Below, in pieces: positions 7,851 through 16,071 of a stretch of DNA of 39,939 nucleotides. Origin of the DNA: Bdellovibrionia bacterium (lineage in GTDB: Bacteria > Bdellovibrionota > Bdellovibrionia > Bdellovibrionales > UBA1609); contig JAUILT010000019.1 of the NCBI GenBank assembly GCA_030432925.1, positions 1-39,939 of the forward strand, written 5' to 3'. Within the stretch, counting starts at the first letter, position 1. Every line of letters starts with the position of its first letter. A program made the translations under genes and the position numbers. The notes below the pieces were generated by a model. It was not told where the DNA came from and did no database searches. It was given only the letters and a program-made list of their open reading frames with translations.

Positions 7851-9593
7851 TTAGGGGGCCGACCCGCTTGGGAGTTCCAGTTTTGCAGAGTTCACGGCCT
7901 CTAGGGCATTAAGATAGCGTCCAGAAACTGTACGGGTGTCGAGTCCCTCGACCTTCAGCCCGGAATTGAGTAAAATATTTTTCACTCCAACTGTTGAAAG
8001 AGAGGGGTTGAGAGCCCAAACTTGAGCGGCGACTCCTGCGACGATAGGTGAGGCCATGGAGGTCCCTGCCAACCCTTGATAGGAGATATCCGACGGGTTT
8101 TCATAGTATGACGATATCACCAAGTCATGAGGCTCAATACCACCAGGAGCCGTCACATCAACAGAGACCAGTCCGTAGTTAGAGTAGGGGGCTAATAGGT
8201 TTGTAGAGTCCTTGGCAGCGACAGAGACAATATTGTCATTAGGGAGTGCTGATGGGTAGCAGGGAACTTTGTCTATATTCATTCCAATGCCTAGCTGAGG
8301 GTGCCCATTGCCACTTGCAGCAATAATTAAAACACCTTTGGATTCAGCATAATTTATAACCTTAACCAGTTCAGGGTGAGGTGATTGACGGTAAGTCCCA
8401 AGGGACATATTCAGAATATTTGCACCGCTATCCACCGAGTAAAGAATAGCGCCGAGAATAGAACCCAGATCCCCACCAGAAGGCCCAATGGCTTTAACTG
8501 GTAGGATGCGGGCATCTTTAGCTAAACCAAATGTAGATGCTGCTGCCAGTCCCGCTACATGAGTGCCATGTCCGACATCGTCATAGGGAAAGGTATCCGC
8601 GTTGATAAAATCATATCCAAAAGCATCGTCAATAAAGCCGTTACCATCATCGTCTAAACCATTGCCAATAATTTCTTTATCGTTGTAATAAATATTGGTA
8701 TTGAGATCTGGGTGGTTATAGTGAACCCCTGTATCAATAATAGCAATCAATTGCCCAATGCCTGTTGAGACTTCCCAAGACTCTTCTGCTTGTACTTCAA
8801 TAAGATGTTTGAAGGGAGATAGAGATTTTGCAGCTCCTTCCACAGTACTACGAGTTAGCTCAGGGTTTCCAGTGACAGTGATGGCTACTTTTTTATATGC
8901 GCAGACATTGTACTTGTCTTGAGCTATCATAAGAACTTTATAGAGGCCATAGGCATCTGGTTTTAGCTGGAAGGTGGGAGAGGATAACAGCTTCTCACCC
9001 ATTTGAGAATTTACGGGAGGTTGTATGGCAAAGGTCACCTGAACATCAGAACCTACATCTTTATGGGCCACTGACAGACTGCCATCGAGTTGTAGGGTTT
9101 CTCCTAAAAGAATGGTTTTTCTTTCTTTCTGTGGCTCCCGATTATTAATGAGAAGATGGGCATTTGGAGCTTTATGAGCCTCGACACAGGGGTTGAGCTT
9201 TGAAGGCTCGAAAGAGTTCAGTTCTGCAAACTTCTCAATACTTGAGATGTCCAGTATGGGTTGATTATTTATCATATCTGCAGTGATAAACTGATTGTTC
9301 ATGGTATTTAAGTCAGGGAGAGCTTCATTGATATTAGATTCTAGAACGCCGTGAATTTCATAAAGACCATGTTTACTATTGATGACTCTGAAGCTGGCAG
9401 ATGGGTGCTTATTCATCAAGTAGGCGATATCTTCTGGTTGAGCGTGGGTAGTGATGACACCGACTTCATTAGCATTTTGAGGTGCTTGGTGAATCTGACG
9501 GTCGCCATATTTGGGTAATAAGTTTTCAGTGCACCCGATAAAAAGTAGAGAGGTTAAAAGAAGTACTACTAACTTTTGAAAGTTGACTTTCAC
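7851..9593 (-). CDS. Subtilisin-like serine protease (S8), lipoprotein
   Basis: A 580-aa surface or periplasmic protease. The N-terminus is a lipoprotein signal with lipobox LFIGC (C21). A propeptide-like region (about 40-130) and a beta-rich segment (about 150-245) precede the catalytic domain. The triad is complete: D287 in AIIDTGV, H342 in GHGTHVAG, S512 in GTSMASP, with oxyanion N429 in ASGNG. An Asp-rich NGLDDDGNGFIDD block after the first motif resembles the calcium-binding insert seen in many bacterial subtilases. The start is GTG 9593 after a purine-rich GGGAGGGAG. It diverges from the LysR gene, whose product may regulate it (inference from position). Confidence 0.95.
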   Translation of the reverse strand: MKVNFQKLVVLLLTSLLFIGCTENLLPKYGDRQIHQAPQNANEVGVITTHAQPEDIAYLMNKHPSASFRVINSKHGLYEIHGVLESNINEALPDLNTMNNQFITADMINNQPILDISSIEKFAELNSFEPSKLNPCVEAHKAPNAHLLINNREPQKERKTILLGETLQLDGSLSVAHKDVGSDVQVTFAIQPPVNSQMGEKLLSSPTFQLKPDAYGLYKVLMIAQDKYNVCAYKKVAITVTGNPELTRSTVEGAAKSLSPFKHLIEVQAEESWEVSTGIGQLIAIIDTGVHYNHPDLNTNIYYNDKEIIGNGLDDDGNGFIDDAFGYDFINADTFPYDDVGHGTHVAGLAAASTFGLAKDARILPVKAIGPSGGDLGSILGAILYSVDSGANILNMSLGTYRQSPHPELVKVINYAESKGVLIIAASGNGHPQLGIGMNIDKVPCYPSALPNDNIVSVAAKDSTNLLAPYSNYGLVSVDVTAPGGIEPHDLVISSYYENPSDISYQGLAGTSMASPIVAGVAAQVWALNPSLSTVGVKNILLNSGLKVEGLDTRTVSGRYLNALEAVNSAKLELPSGSAP

Positions 9594-9835
9594 GGCTCCC
9601 TCCCCCCGGAGATGGAGTGAGCTTTAAAAATTTACATGCTGAAATCAATGGAAAGTTTATTGAGAGAATTCATAAGTTAAGTTTATGGTGCCTTTAAAAA
9701 TAAAGTAAATTCATATAGTTACAATGAAATATCGCATTGAGGGGGAGGGCATAAAAATGCTCCAAAGAAATTTTTTTCAAACTTTGCCTGATAATTAAGG
9801 GTAAGAAAGTTATTTTCTAAATAGATACGCCACGA
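9594..9835. other. Intergenic, AT-rich part of the S8/LysR divergent region
   Basis: The 370-base gap between the subtilase and LysR genes has no ORF of note. Apart from the long hairpin listed separately, the sequence is AT-rich (for example around 9640-9720) and could hold the divergent promoters, but I could not pick a convincing -35/-10 pair. Confidence 0.4.
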
Positions 9836-9906
9836 CTTTTGGCGACTAAGAGCATTAAAAAGCCTCACCTTTCAGAGGGCTTTTTAACGCTCTTAGTTGC
9901 CAAAAG
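9836..9906. repeat. Long inverted repeat (29-base arms) upstream of the LysR gene
   Basis: The arms are 9836-9864 and 9878-9906, separated by 13 bases. Of 29 positions 27 pair perfectly, one is a G-T wobble and one a mismatch. The outer arm reads CTTTTGGCGACTAAGAGC and its return GCTCTTAGTTGCCAAAAG; the inner part is AAAAAGCC/GGCTTTTT, which resembles a bidirectional terminator. It lies between divergent genes, so it does not end any visible gene. It starts 128 bases and ends 57 bases before the LysR start codon, so it may lie in the lysR leader or act as an operator. Confidence 0.8.
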
Positions 9907-9963
9907 ATAGGAAGAGCCCTAAGTTTTGAGTGTAGCCTTAGGATTTTAAGAAGGGGTTGAAAA

Positions 9964-10869
9964 ATGAATCTTCAACAGCTGACAACGTTTTGTACGGTAT
10001 TGTCTGAAGGAAGTATGACAGCAGCAGCGGATAAACTCTTTCTTACTCAACCGGCTGTGAGTCAGCAAATTCGGAATCTCGAAGATGAGATGGGAGTGAA
10101 TTTATTGGTGCGTGGTGTGCGTCAGGTGAAGCCGACACTTCAAGGGCAACTTCTTTACGACTATGCCAAACGGATTTTACATTTGACCCAACAGGCAGAG
10201 GTTGCCATTCAGACGATCTCTCAAGAGCTCACTGGGGATTTGAGGATTGGAACACTGAATTCGTTGGGGCTTTATCTGGTGAGTCCGATTATTGGACTTT
10301 TTCTTAAGCATAACTCCAACCTAAATATTTCTTTAACCTATGGAACGGGTGAAAAAATCATTAGTGAAATGCGAAAAGGTAATATGGATGTGGTGATTCT
10401 TCCCGACCTTAAAACCGAGTATGGAATTGAATTTCAGGATTTTGATAAAAAGTTTCTGTTCAAAGATGAAATCTGGTTGGTAGGGTCGGGAAAAAATACA
10501 TCTCTACCAAGCTCTATAGAGCTGAAGCAATTGCCAAGTCACCCGGTGATCTCATTCACAGAAAAATATCCTGGATTCCGATTGATGATGGAAAAGAAAT
10601 ATACAGCAGACAAAATCCATTATAAGCCTGTATTTGAAACCGACAATGTGGGAACCTTAAAGCGGGTGATTGAGTCTGGTCTTGGCTGGGGCTTTTTACC
10701 TTCACATAGTATCCGCAAGCAGGTGCGTACAGGGCGTCTGTCGTTGATTCAGTGTGAAGATGTCAAGTACTCGGTCTCTGTAAATATGTACTTCAAGAAA
10801 GATCCACAAAAAGAACAAATGGTAGACGTATTTTACCGAGCTTTACATCAGCAGGCTTTGAACCACTAA
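9964..10869 (+). CDS. LysR family transcriptional regulator
   Basis: A 301-aa regulator. Residues 1-60 form the LysR winged helix-turn-helix (AAADKLFLTQPAVSQQIRNL is the recognition region), followed by a linker helix and a two-lobed effector-binding domain from about 90. LysR proteins usually act as tetramers, bind a small effector and control a divergent gene. I see no feature that tells which effector; the peroxide-sensing cysteine pattern of OxyR is not evident. AAGGGG upstream supports ATG 9964. The divergent neighbour is the subtilase, with a long hairpin between them. Confidence 0.92.
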   Translation: MNLQQLTTFCTVLSEGSMTAAADKLFLTQPAVSQQIRNLEDEMGVNLLVRGVRQVKPTLQGQLLYDYAKRILHLTQQAEVAIQTISQELTGDLRIGTLNSLGLYLVSPIIGLFLKHNSNLNISLTYGTGEKIISEMRKGNMDVVILPDLKTEYGIEFQDFDKKFLFKDEIWLVGSGKNTSLPSSIELKQLPSHPVISFTEKYPGFRLMMEKKYTADKIHYKPVFETDNVGTLKRVIESGLGWGFLPSHSIRKQVRTGRLSLIQCEDVKYSVSVNMYFKKDPQKEQMVDVFYRALHQQALNH

Positions 10870-10887
10870 CTCCGCTGTCAATTTTAA

Positions 10888-11727
10888 TTAAAGAATGGCG
10901 CCATAGGGGATATCCATTCGGGCAGCTACAACCCGGACGATTTCTGCAGCGGTTTCCTCTAGGGCTCGGTCGGTGACGTCAAAAACCGGCCAACGTTTGT
11001 TCTTTTTAAAAAGGTCCACGGCAAAGTCTATTTCTTTTTGAATGTGAGTAAGGCTGGCATATTCCCCTCCAGGGTCTTGGCCAAACTTCTCAAGGCGTTT
11101 CTTTCGAATTCTAGATAGAGAATCGTGGTCAATAGTGAGTGCCACAATTTTTCTTTGATCTACTTGAAATAGCTCATTGGGAGGGGCTGCTCCTAGAACT
11201 AATGGTACATTGGCAACTTTCCAACCTTTATGACTCAAGAATATGCTTAGTGGTGTTTTGCTAGTTCTGCTGATGCCTACCAAAATAATATCAGCCTTTT
11301 CTAAGCCAGTGACCATTTTTCCGTCATCGTGTTTCACGGTGAATTCGATGGCTTCAATACGCTTAAAGTAACGCTCATCTACAGTTCTTAATAGGCCAGC
11401 TTCGGGGGCGTTTTCATGGCCCCCTACGTAGGTATCTAAGGACTCTAGTAGTGGTCCCAGTAGGTCAACAGCAATCAAACCTTTTTCCGAGGTTTTTTCA
11501 TGAATCTTTTCTCGCATTTCAGGGCTGACCATAGTATGTACAAGACACCCCTGCTTTTGAAAGATCTCTTCAATCAGAGATTCTAGCTGACCTTCTGTGC
11601 GCACGTTTTTACAACGAACAATCTGAATATTTTTTTCTCTGAACTGTACAAGTCCAGCTCGAACCATGGCACTAGCAGTTTCTCCCGTACCATCAGATAA
11701 AATATAAACTGTGAGCGCATCTTGCAT
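10888..11727 (-). CDS. ppsR: PEP synthase / pyruvate phosphate dikinase regulatory protein (DUF299 kinase-pyrophosphorylase)
   Basis: A bifunctional enzyme that uses ADP to phosphorylate a threonine on PEP synthase or PPDK (inactivation) and removes it by phosphorolysis, releasing pyrophosphate. The N-terminus YILSDGTGETA, the P-loop GISRTSKT and the C-terminal IPYGAIL are characteristic. ATG 11727 gives 279 aa, close to the usual family length, and starts 7 bases after the preceding gene's stop. A longer frame from 11778 would overlap that gene. The target enzyme is not in the window. It is last in the nrdR-nusB operon. Confidence 0.93.
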   Translation of the reverse strand: MQDALTVYILSDGTGETASAMVRAGLVQFREKNIQIVRCKNVRTEGQLESLIEEIFQKQGCLVHTMVSPEMREKIHEKTSEKGLIAVDLLGPLLESLDTYVGGHENAPEAGLLRTVDERYFKRIEAIEFTVKHDDGKMVTGLEKADIILVGISRTSKTPLSIFLSHKGWKVANVPLVLGAAPPNELFQVDQRKIVALTIDHDSLSRIRKKRLEKFGQDPGGEYASLTHIQKEIDFAVDLFKKNKRWPVFDVTDRALEETAAEIVRVVAARMDIPYGAIL

Positions 11728-11734
11728 AAGTGGC

Positions 11735-12313
11735 CTAGTAGGAAAAGGATTTATTGACGAGCTTTTGAGTTCTCTCAACTTGGGTGGAAGCCCAAAGTAA
11801 AGGGAGTCGAGAACTCACAACAATAGCTACATTTGGTGAGGGGTGAATTAAAAAACTCATATCATCACTCTCTACCCGAGCAGAGGTCACTTTAAAGTGT
11901 TGCAGAAATCTTTGAGTGGGGATTTTAAAAATATCGAGGGCCGTCATTCTGGGTGGGACTAAATTTTTGGCACTAACCTGCTCAGTGAGATTTAACTTAT
12001 GAACCTGTCCACAAATACTGAACTCAGATAGGTACCAGGTCTGACCGCTTCTGAAAGATTCAAATAAAAAGACAAATTCATAGTAATTACGAAGGCCAGC
12101 AAGGATAATATTGGGTAGACGATCTGCATCTAGAACTTCATTGTGATTCACTAGGGCAATGGGTTGAGTTTCTATTTTGAGGCATTCAAATGGGAGACTT
12201 TTTTGGTCAGCCTCTGTGAAATACTCCTGCAATAGATGGGGTTGTATTTTGATGGTATTATCGTCCAGCCAGTTTTCAAGGGACTGAGTCACTTTACCCA
12301 AGGTGTTTTTCAT
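11735..12313 (-). CDS. Hypothetical protein (192 aa), fourth gene of the nrdR-nusB operon
   Basis: A soluble protein with no signal peptide or membrane helix and no motif I recognise. ATG 12313 has a strong GGAGGAG upstream and lies 5 bases after the stop of the previous gene; the longer frame from 12382 overlaps that gene and is unlikely. The mix of short hydrophobic strands suggests an alpha/beta fold. Its fixed place between two housekeeping-type genes suggests a cytosolic role, but nothing in the sequence names one. Confidence 0.75.
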   Translation of the reverse strand: MKNTLGKVTQSLENWLDDNTIKIQPHLLQEYFTEADQKSLPFECLKIETQPIALVNHNEVLDADRLPNIILAGLRNYYEFVFLFESFRSGQTWYLSEFSICGQVHKLNLTEQVSAKNLVPPRMTALDIFKIPTQRFLQHFKVTSARVESDDMSFLIHPSPNVAIVVSSRLPLLWASTQVERTQKLVNKSFSY

Positions 12314-12318
12314 TGCTA

Positions 12319-12786
12319 CTACTCCTCCAGAGGTGAGTGACTTGGAACAAATGAGACACCTGCCTGCTGGTCTTTGGGCCATTGATTTTCAAAAATATCT
12401 TCAGAGATTTCTTCTGGAAGAAAAAAACGAACAGTGGGCTCAGATAACTGTCTCCAGATTTTATGACATTCACTGACCCAGTCCTCAACTTTTTTTGTCA
12501 TTGGGACGTGGAGAACACTTCTTGTGGGTAAGTGGTTATGGCTATTAACTAAAAGAGGAGTGTTTCCGTTAATATTAAAATCAGGAAGGTTCAATTCATT
12601 TGCTTGAAGAATTTCTTCTAACTGAGTTGATATTTTTTGGGGTTGATGATTCTTCGCTCTTCGAATCTGCAGGTTCAGATACCAGTCAATCTTCCTGGTC
12701 CAAGGAGATTTTTGAGGATCAGGTACCACCCAGAGGTCTGCTCCCTGGCCAAAAGCTCCTGGATTGGCAAGTTTTTTTAGGCTCAT
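12319..12786 (-). CDS. Hypothetical protein (155 aa), third gene of the nrdR-nusB operon
   Basis: A soluble protein beginning MSLKKLANPGAFGQGADLWV. It is rich in Trp (WVVPDP, PWTRKIDWYLNLQ, VEDWVSECHKIWRQ, NQWPKD). I recall a similar GAFGQGADLWV start in Bdellovibrio hypothetical proteins near nusB, but cannot verify it. No catalytic motif is evident. It starts 33 bases after the nusB stop, with no clear Shine-Dalgarno, so translation may depend on upstream ribosomes. Confidence 0.75.
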   Translation of the reverse strand: MSLKKLANPGAFGQGADLWVVPDPQKSPWTRKIDWYLNLQIRRAKNHQPQKISTQLEEILQANELNLPDFNINGNTPLLVNSHNHLPTRSVLHVPMTKKVEDWVSECHKIWRQLSEPTVRFFLPEEISEDIFENQWPKDQQAGVSFVPSHSPLEE

Positions 12787-12819
12787 AGTTGATTATCAAA
12801 GTCGTATCGGTGAGCTACG

Positions 12820-13242
12820 TCAAGTTTTTTTCAGCTTGTGGATCTGATCTAGAACACCATTGACGAAGCTGCCGGACTCAGAGGATCCATATTTTTTGGA
12901 AATTTCAATAGCTTCATTAATCGCTGATTTGGCAGGCACTTCATTGTTGGAAAAGGCCATTTCGAAAGTTGCAATGCGCATGATATTGAGTTCCACTAGG
13001 GCCATTCTTTCAAGGGTCCAACGGGCACTATTTTGCTCGATAAGTCGGTCAATCTCATCTTTATGTTGATCAACTCCAGTCAAGACCCATTCGGCGTACC
13101 TCCAGACCTCATCTGGCGCTGAGAAATTACCTCGAAAGGTACCCAGTCCGTCTTTAAGAGAAAGGGCAGGGGAAAACTCCTGTTGGAAGAGAACTTGAAG
13201 AGCGAGTTCTCTTCCTAATCGACGCGTTTCTGGCACAATCAT
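12820..13242 (-). CDS. nusB: Transcription antitermination factor NusB
   Basis: A 140-aa all-helical RNA-binding protein. With NusE it binds boxA in rRNA leader transcripts and prevents early termination. The N-terminal RRLGRELALQVLFQQEF block and the C-terminal VPAKSAINEAIEISKKYG / GSFVNGVLDQI block are diagnostic, and the length is typical. ATG 13242 overlaps the nrdR stop in an ATGA arrangement, giving translational coupling. The nrdR-nusB order is common in bacteria. Confidence 0.96.
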   Translation of the reverse strand: MIVPETRRLGRELALQVLFQQEFSPALSLKDGLGTFRGNFSAPDEVWRYAEWVLTGVDQHKDEIDRLIEQNSARWTLERMALVELNIMRIATFEMAFSNNEVPAKSAINEAIEISKKYGSSESGSFVNGVLDQIHKLKKT

Positions 13243-13727
13243 TGTTTTCTCTCTTCAGTAAAAGAGATAGTTTTATTTTCAGCATGTTTTTTTACGTTTA
13301 GGCTATCAATAAATTCTTGGATGTCTTTAAACGTCTTGTAGACGCTTGCAAAGCGAACGTAGGCTACGTCGTCCAGGAGTCTAAGCTCTTGCATAACGGA
13401 TTGGCCAAGGCTTTGCGAGTTGAGTTCTTTTTCTCCGCGGCTTTGAACCCAGCGGGAAATTCTTGAAATAGCATCTTCAATTTCAGAAATACTCACGGGA
13501 CGTTTTTTACAAGCAATTTGAACACCACGACGAAGTTTTTCTTTTGAAAAGGGTTCACGGCGTCCATCCTTTTTCTTCACATAAGGAAAGTTGATAAGAA
13601 CAGTTTCCACTGTAGAGAATCTGAGCTTGCAACCCATGCACTCACGTCGTCTTCGAATATCCCCCTCTTTTTGCATCCGAGTATCTAGCACCCTATTTTC
13701 AAGATGTCCGCATTGGGGGCATTTCAT
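13239..13727 (-). CDS. nrdR: Transcriptional repressor NrdR
   Basis: A 162-aa repressor of ribonucleotide reductase genes. The zinc ribbon has C3, C6 (KCPQCGH) and C30, C33 (CMGC), followed by an ATP-cone domain (about 46-136) that senses the ATP/dATP balance. The length is near the usual 150-160. ATG 13727 is chosen because GGAGAG lies just upstream and the next codons give the conserved MKCPQCG start; the frame is open to 13742 but those residues are not conserved. No nrd structural gene is in the window. First gene of a five-gene operon. Confidence 0.96.
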   Translation of the reverse strand: MKCPQCGHLENRVLDTRMQKEGDIRRRRECMGCKLRFSTVETVLINFPYVKKKDGRREPFSKEKLRRGVQIACKKRPVSISEIEDAISRISRWVQSRGEKELNSQSLGQSVMQELRLLDDVAYVRFASVYKTFKDIQEFIDSLNVKKHAENKTISFTEERKQ

Positions 13728-13896
13728 TGAGCTCTCCTTCAAGTACTGCTGGTTTCTAAGCTAGATTGCACTTGTGGTCAAGTCTCGCCAAGGGGAAAAA
13801 CATATTGTAAGTATTTGAAATTTTAAGAGTTGTTGAGGCTTGTCACATTGCAAAAAATCCGCTATTTGTAGGTCATTCATAATGTAAGAGGTGAAC

Positions 13897-14583
13897 ATGT
13901 TATTAACGTTTTTACTTTCTCTGACCTTGGTATTTTCGAGCTGGACTTCTGCTCAGATCGAAATTGTTGATGGTGAAAGTGTCGGTGAAGAGTCTCAGCC
14001 CGAAACTGGCAAAAAAGCGGCTCAGGAATACTTTATAAAGAGAAGAAAAAATCAAAAAAATAAGGCTGGAGCCAACAGAAGGCACAGGCAAAATGACTCA
14101 CTTGGCTCTGCTGAAAGATATCTTTCCTTGCATCTGGGCCTGTTTTTTGATGAAGAGAGCTATAAATGGGCTGATGGTAATGAGGATGAAGTTTCTCAAA
14201 TAAATGGTGGTGTGACCTATCGAATGGGTGAGTGGGTTCACTCGATGGACATGAACTTTCGTGCTGACCTGACATCCTATGATTTAAACCAAGGGAAGGC
14301 AGTGAAGCTCAGTTTGTTGCCACTGATTACATTTCCCGATGTTCGAAGCCGGTTTCCGCTATATTTTGGAGCTGGTGCAGGATTAGGTATTTTCTTTAAG
14401 CAGATTAAAGAGGAGTCTCATATTGCTCTGGATTATCAAGTTGTTGCTGGTATAAGGCTGTTCGAGCTCGTTGAGAATATGGGGCTGATGGCTGAAGTGG
14501 GCATGAAAAACCATATACTTTTGATCAGTGATGGCCAATTTAATGGGGCCTTTTTTTCACTGGGTGCCGTATTTGAATTCTGA
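13897..14583 (+). CDS. Predicted outer-membrane beta-barrel protein
   Basis: A 228-aa exported protein of no named family. The signal peptide is about residues 1-20 (LLSLTLVFSSWTSAQ). A Lys/Arg/Gln-rich stretch (about 40-72) precedes alternating strands with aromatic ends (YLSLHLGLFF, VTYRMGEWV, PLYFGAGAGLGIFF, YQVVAGIRLFE) and a terminal strand ending in Phe (FSLGAVFEF), the usual signal for BAM-mediated insertion. ATG 13897 sits 6 bases after GAGGTG; an in-frame GTG at 13891 overlaps that ribosome binding site. Its last 56 bases overlap the longest frame of the next gene. Confidence 0.75.
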   Translation: MLLTFLLSLTLVFSSWTSAQIEIVDGESVGEESQPETGKKAAQEYFIKRRKNQKNKAGANRRHRQNDSLGSAERYLSLHLGLFFDEESYKWADGNEDEVSQINGGVTYRMGEWVHSMDMNFRADLTSYDLNQGKAVKLSLLPLITFPDVRSRFPLYFGAGAGLGIFFKQIKEESHIALDYQVVAGIRLFELVENMGLMAEVGMKNHILLISDGQFNGAFFSLGAVFEF

Positions 14584-15808
14584 TAACCTCCAAAAGGTTT
14601 TTTACCCTCTATTTGCCGGCTGTGTAGAAATTCTTTATGAAATTTTTCATAATGGACGTCGAACAGACAGGGCTTTGGACTATCATTTAAAAAAACAAAA
14701 AAAATGGGGAGCTCGTGATCGTAAATGGGTGACTGAACAAGTCTATTGCTGTGTGCGTGAGTGGCGTCAGGGTTTGATTTGTTTGGGGTTGCCTTGGTCT
14801 GATGCCAGTTTACCTGCTCAAGATAATCACGGTTCCCGACCAGATCAAAAAATAGTTTCAGATGTTTTAAAAGTCTGCCTTATGCAGAAAGGTTTGGATT
14901 TATCTGGTTTTCGTGAATCGACACCTCGCTGGAAGCCAGTGCCTTTAAAGGCTGAGAACTTGGCTTCGGATTGGTTCTACCAACTGGGGCACAGTCAGTT
15001 GAAAGAATGGGATGATATTCTCATGGCTCAAAACTCACAGGCACCGGCATTTTTGAGGGTGAACCTGCTAAAAGTGGCAAATACTTCGAGTTGTCAAACA
15101 AGGCTTTTGGGTGAAGGCCTTCCGGTTAAGCCTGTGGAAGGCTGTGAGACAGCCCTTCAGTTACTGGAAAGAAAAAATGTATTTCAAACATCTGTATTTA
15201 AAGATGGATGGGTAGAAATGCAAGATGTGGCCTCACAAAAGGTGGCACCTTTATTAGATCCTCAACCCGGAGAAAGGGTTATTGATGCTTGTGCTGGAGC
15301 CGGTGGAAAATCATTGCACCTTGCTGAGAGAATGAAAAATAAGGGGCAGGTAATTGCTTTGGATATCCATGAGTGGAAGCTAAGAGAGTTAAAAAAACGC
15401 TGTCGACGAGCTGGAGTAGACACTGTGGAGACACGTGTGGTGTCCTCATCAAAAGTTATCAAGCGCCTGAGGGGAAGCGCTGATGCGCTTTTACTAGATG
15501 TCCCTTGTACAGGGAGTGGCGTGCTTCGTCGTAACCCTGATCCTAAGTGGAGGCTACAGCAAAAGGAGTATGATTCTATTCGAAGTTTGCAACTGCAACT
15601 TCTTAAAGACTACTCTGGCATGCTCAAACCAGGGGGAAGAATGGTTTACTCCACTTGCAGTGTTTTTCTTGATGAAAACATTCGTCAGGTACAGAACTTT
15701 TTAAGTTCTGAAGAAGGAAAAAGATTTCAGCTGCGTTCAGAATTTTTTAACTGGCCTCACAAATCTTCTGGAGATGGGTTTTATGCAGCTCTATTGGATT
15801 TTTTATAA
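14528..15808 (+). CDS. RsmB/NOP2-type RNA m5C methyltransferase
   Basis: A SAM-dependent enzyme that methylates cytosine C5 in rRNA; RsmB targets 16S C967. The N-terminal helical part (ILYEIFHNGRRTDRALDY) resembles the NusB-like RNA-binding domain. The methyltransferase domain has the SAM site IDACAGAGGKSLHLAERM, the DVPCTGSG motif with C327 and the STCSVF motif with C377 (nucleophile in this family); numbers assume the start at 14528. The start is uncertain: GTG 14528, ATG 14531 or 14540, GTG 14564 and TTG 14573 are all in frame without a good Shine-Dalgarno. TTG 14573 would remove most of the overlap with the upstream gene. Exact rRNA position is inferred only at family level. Confidence 0.88.
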   Translation: MMANLMGPFFHWVPYLNSDNLQKVFYPLFAGCVEILYEIFHNGRRTDRALDYHLKKQKKWGARDRKWVTEQVYCCVREWRQGLICLGLPWSDASLPAQDNHGSRPDQKIVSDVLKVCLMQKGLDLSGFRESTPRWKPVPLKAENLASDWFYQLGHSQLKEWDDILMAQNSQAPAFLRVNLLKVANTSSCQTRLLGEGLPVKPVEGCETALQLLERKNVFQTSVFKDGWVEMQDVASQKVAPLLDPQPGERVIDACAGAGGKSLHLAERMKNKGQVIALDIHEWKLRELKKRCRRAGVDTVETRVVSSSKVIKRLRGSADALLLDVPCTGSGVLRRNPDPKWRLQQKEYDSIRSLQLQLLKDYSGMLKPGGRMVYSTCSVFLDENIRQVQNFLSSEEGKRFQLRSEFFNWPHKSSGDGFYAALLDFL

Positions 15809-15930
15809 AGTCTGTCCAAAGTCATTGGATGGACGATTTCGAGACTATTGTCTTAAAACCTTGATCTCATTTTGAGGCAGAAGAGCCAAATGTCTGTACC
15901 TCAGTGAGAATACTAAGCTATCCTCAGAGG

Positions 15931-16071
15931 ATGGAACTATTTGCTACATCATTTTTTTCTGTTCTTGGGCTCATGATTATAATGAATGGCCCCAAAAGTT
16001 ACCAAACACAGTTTATCCGAGTGCTTCAAAAAAGAAGTTTGAATACCAAAAAGCAAGAACCTATTGCTTAA
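15931..16071 (+). CDS. Possible small membrane protein (46 aa)
   Basis: ATG 15931 to TAA 16069-16071 encodes 46 residues. The first 20 form one hydrophobic helix (LFATSFFSVLGLMIIM), followed by a polar, basic tail (RVLQKRS, NTKKQ). AGAGG lies directly before the ATG, closer than usual. The end overlaps the converging 961-aa gene by 4 bases. The shape is that of a real single-pass small protein, but there is no homology support. Confidence 0.35.
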   Translation: MELFATSFFSVLGLMIIMNGPKSYQTQFIRVLQKRSLNTKKQEPIA

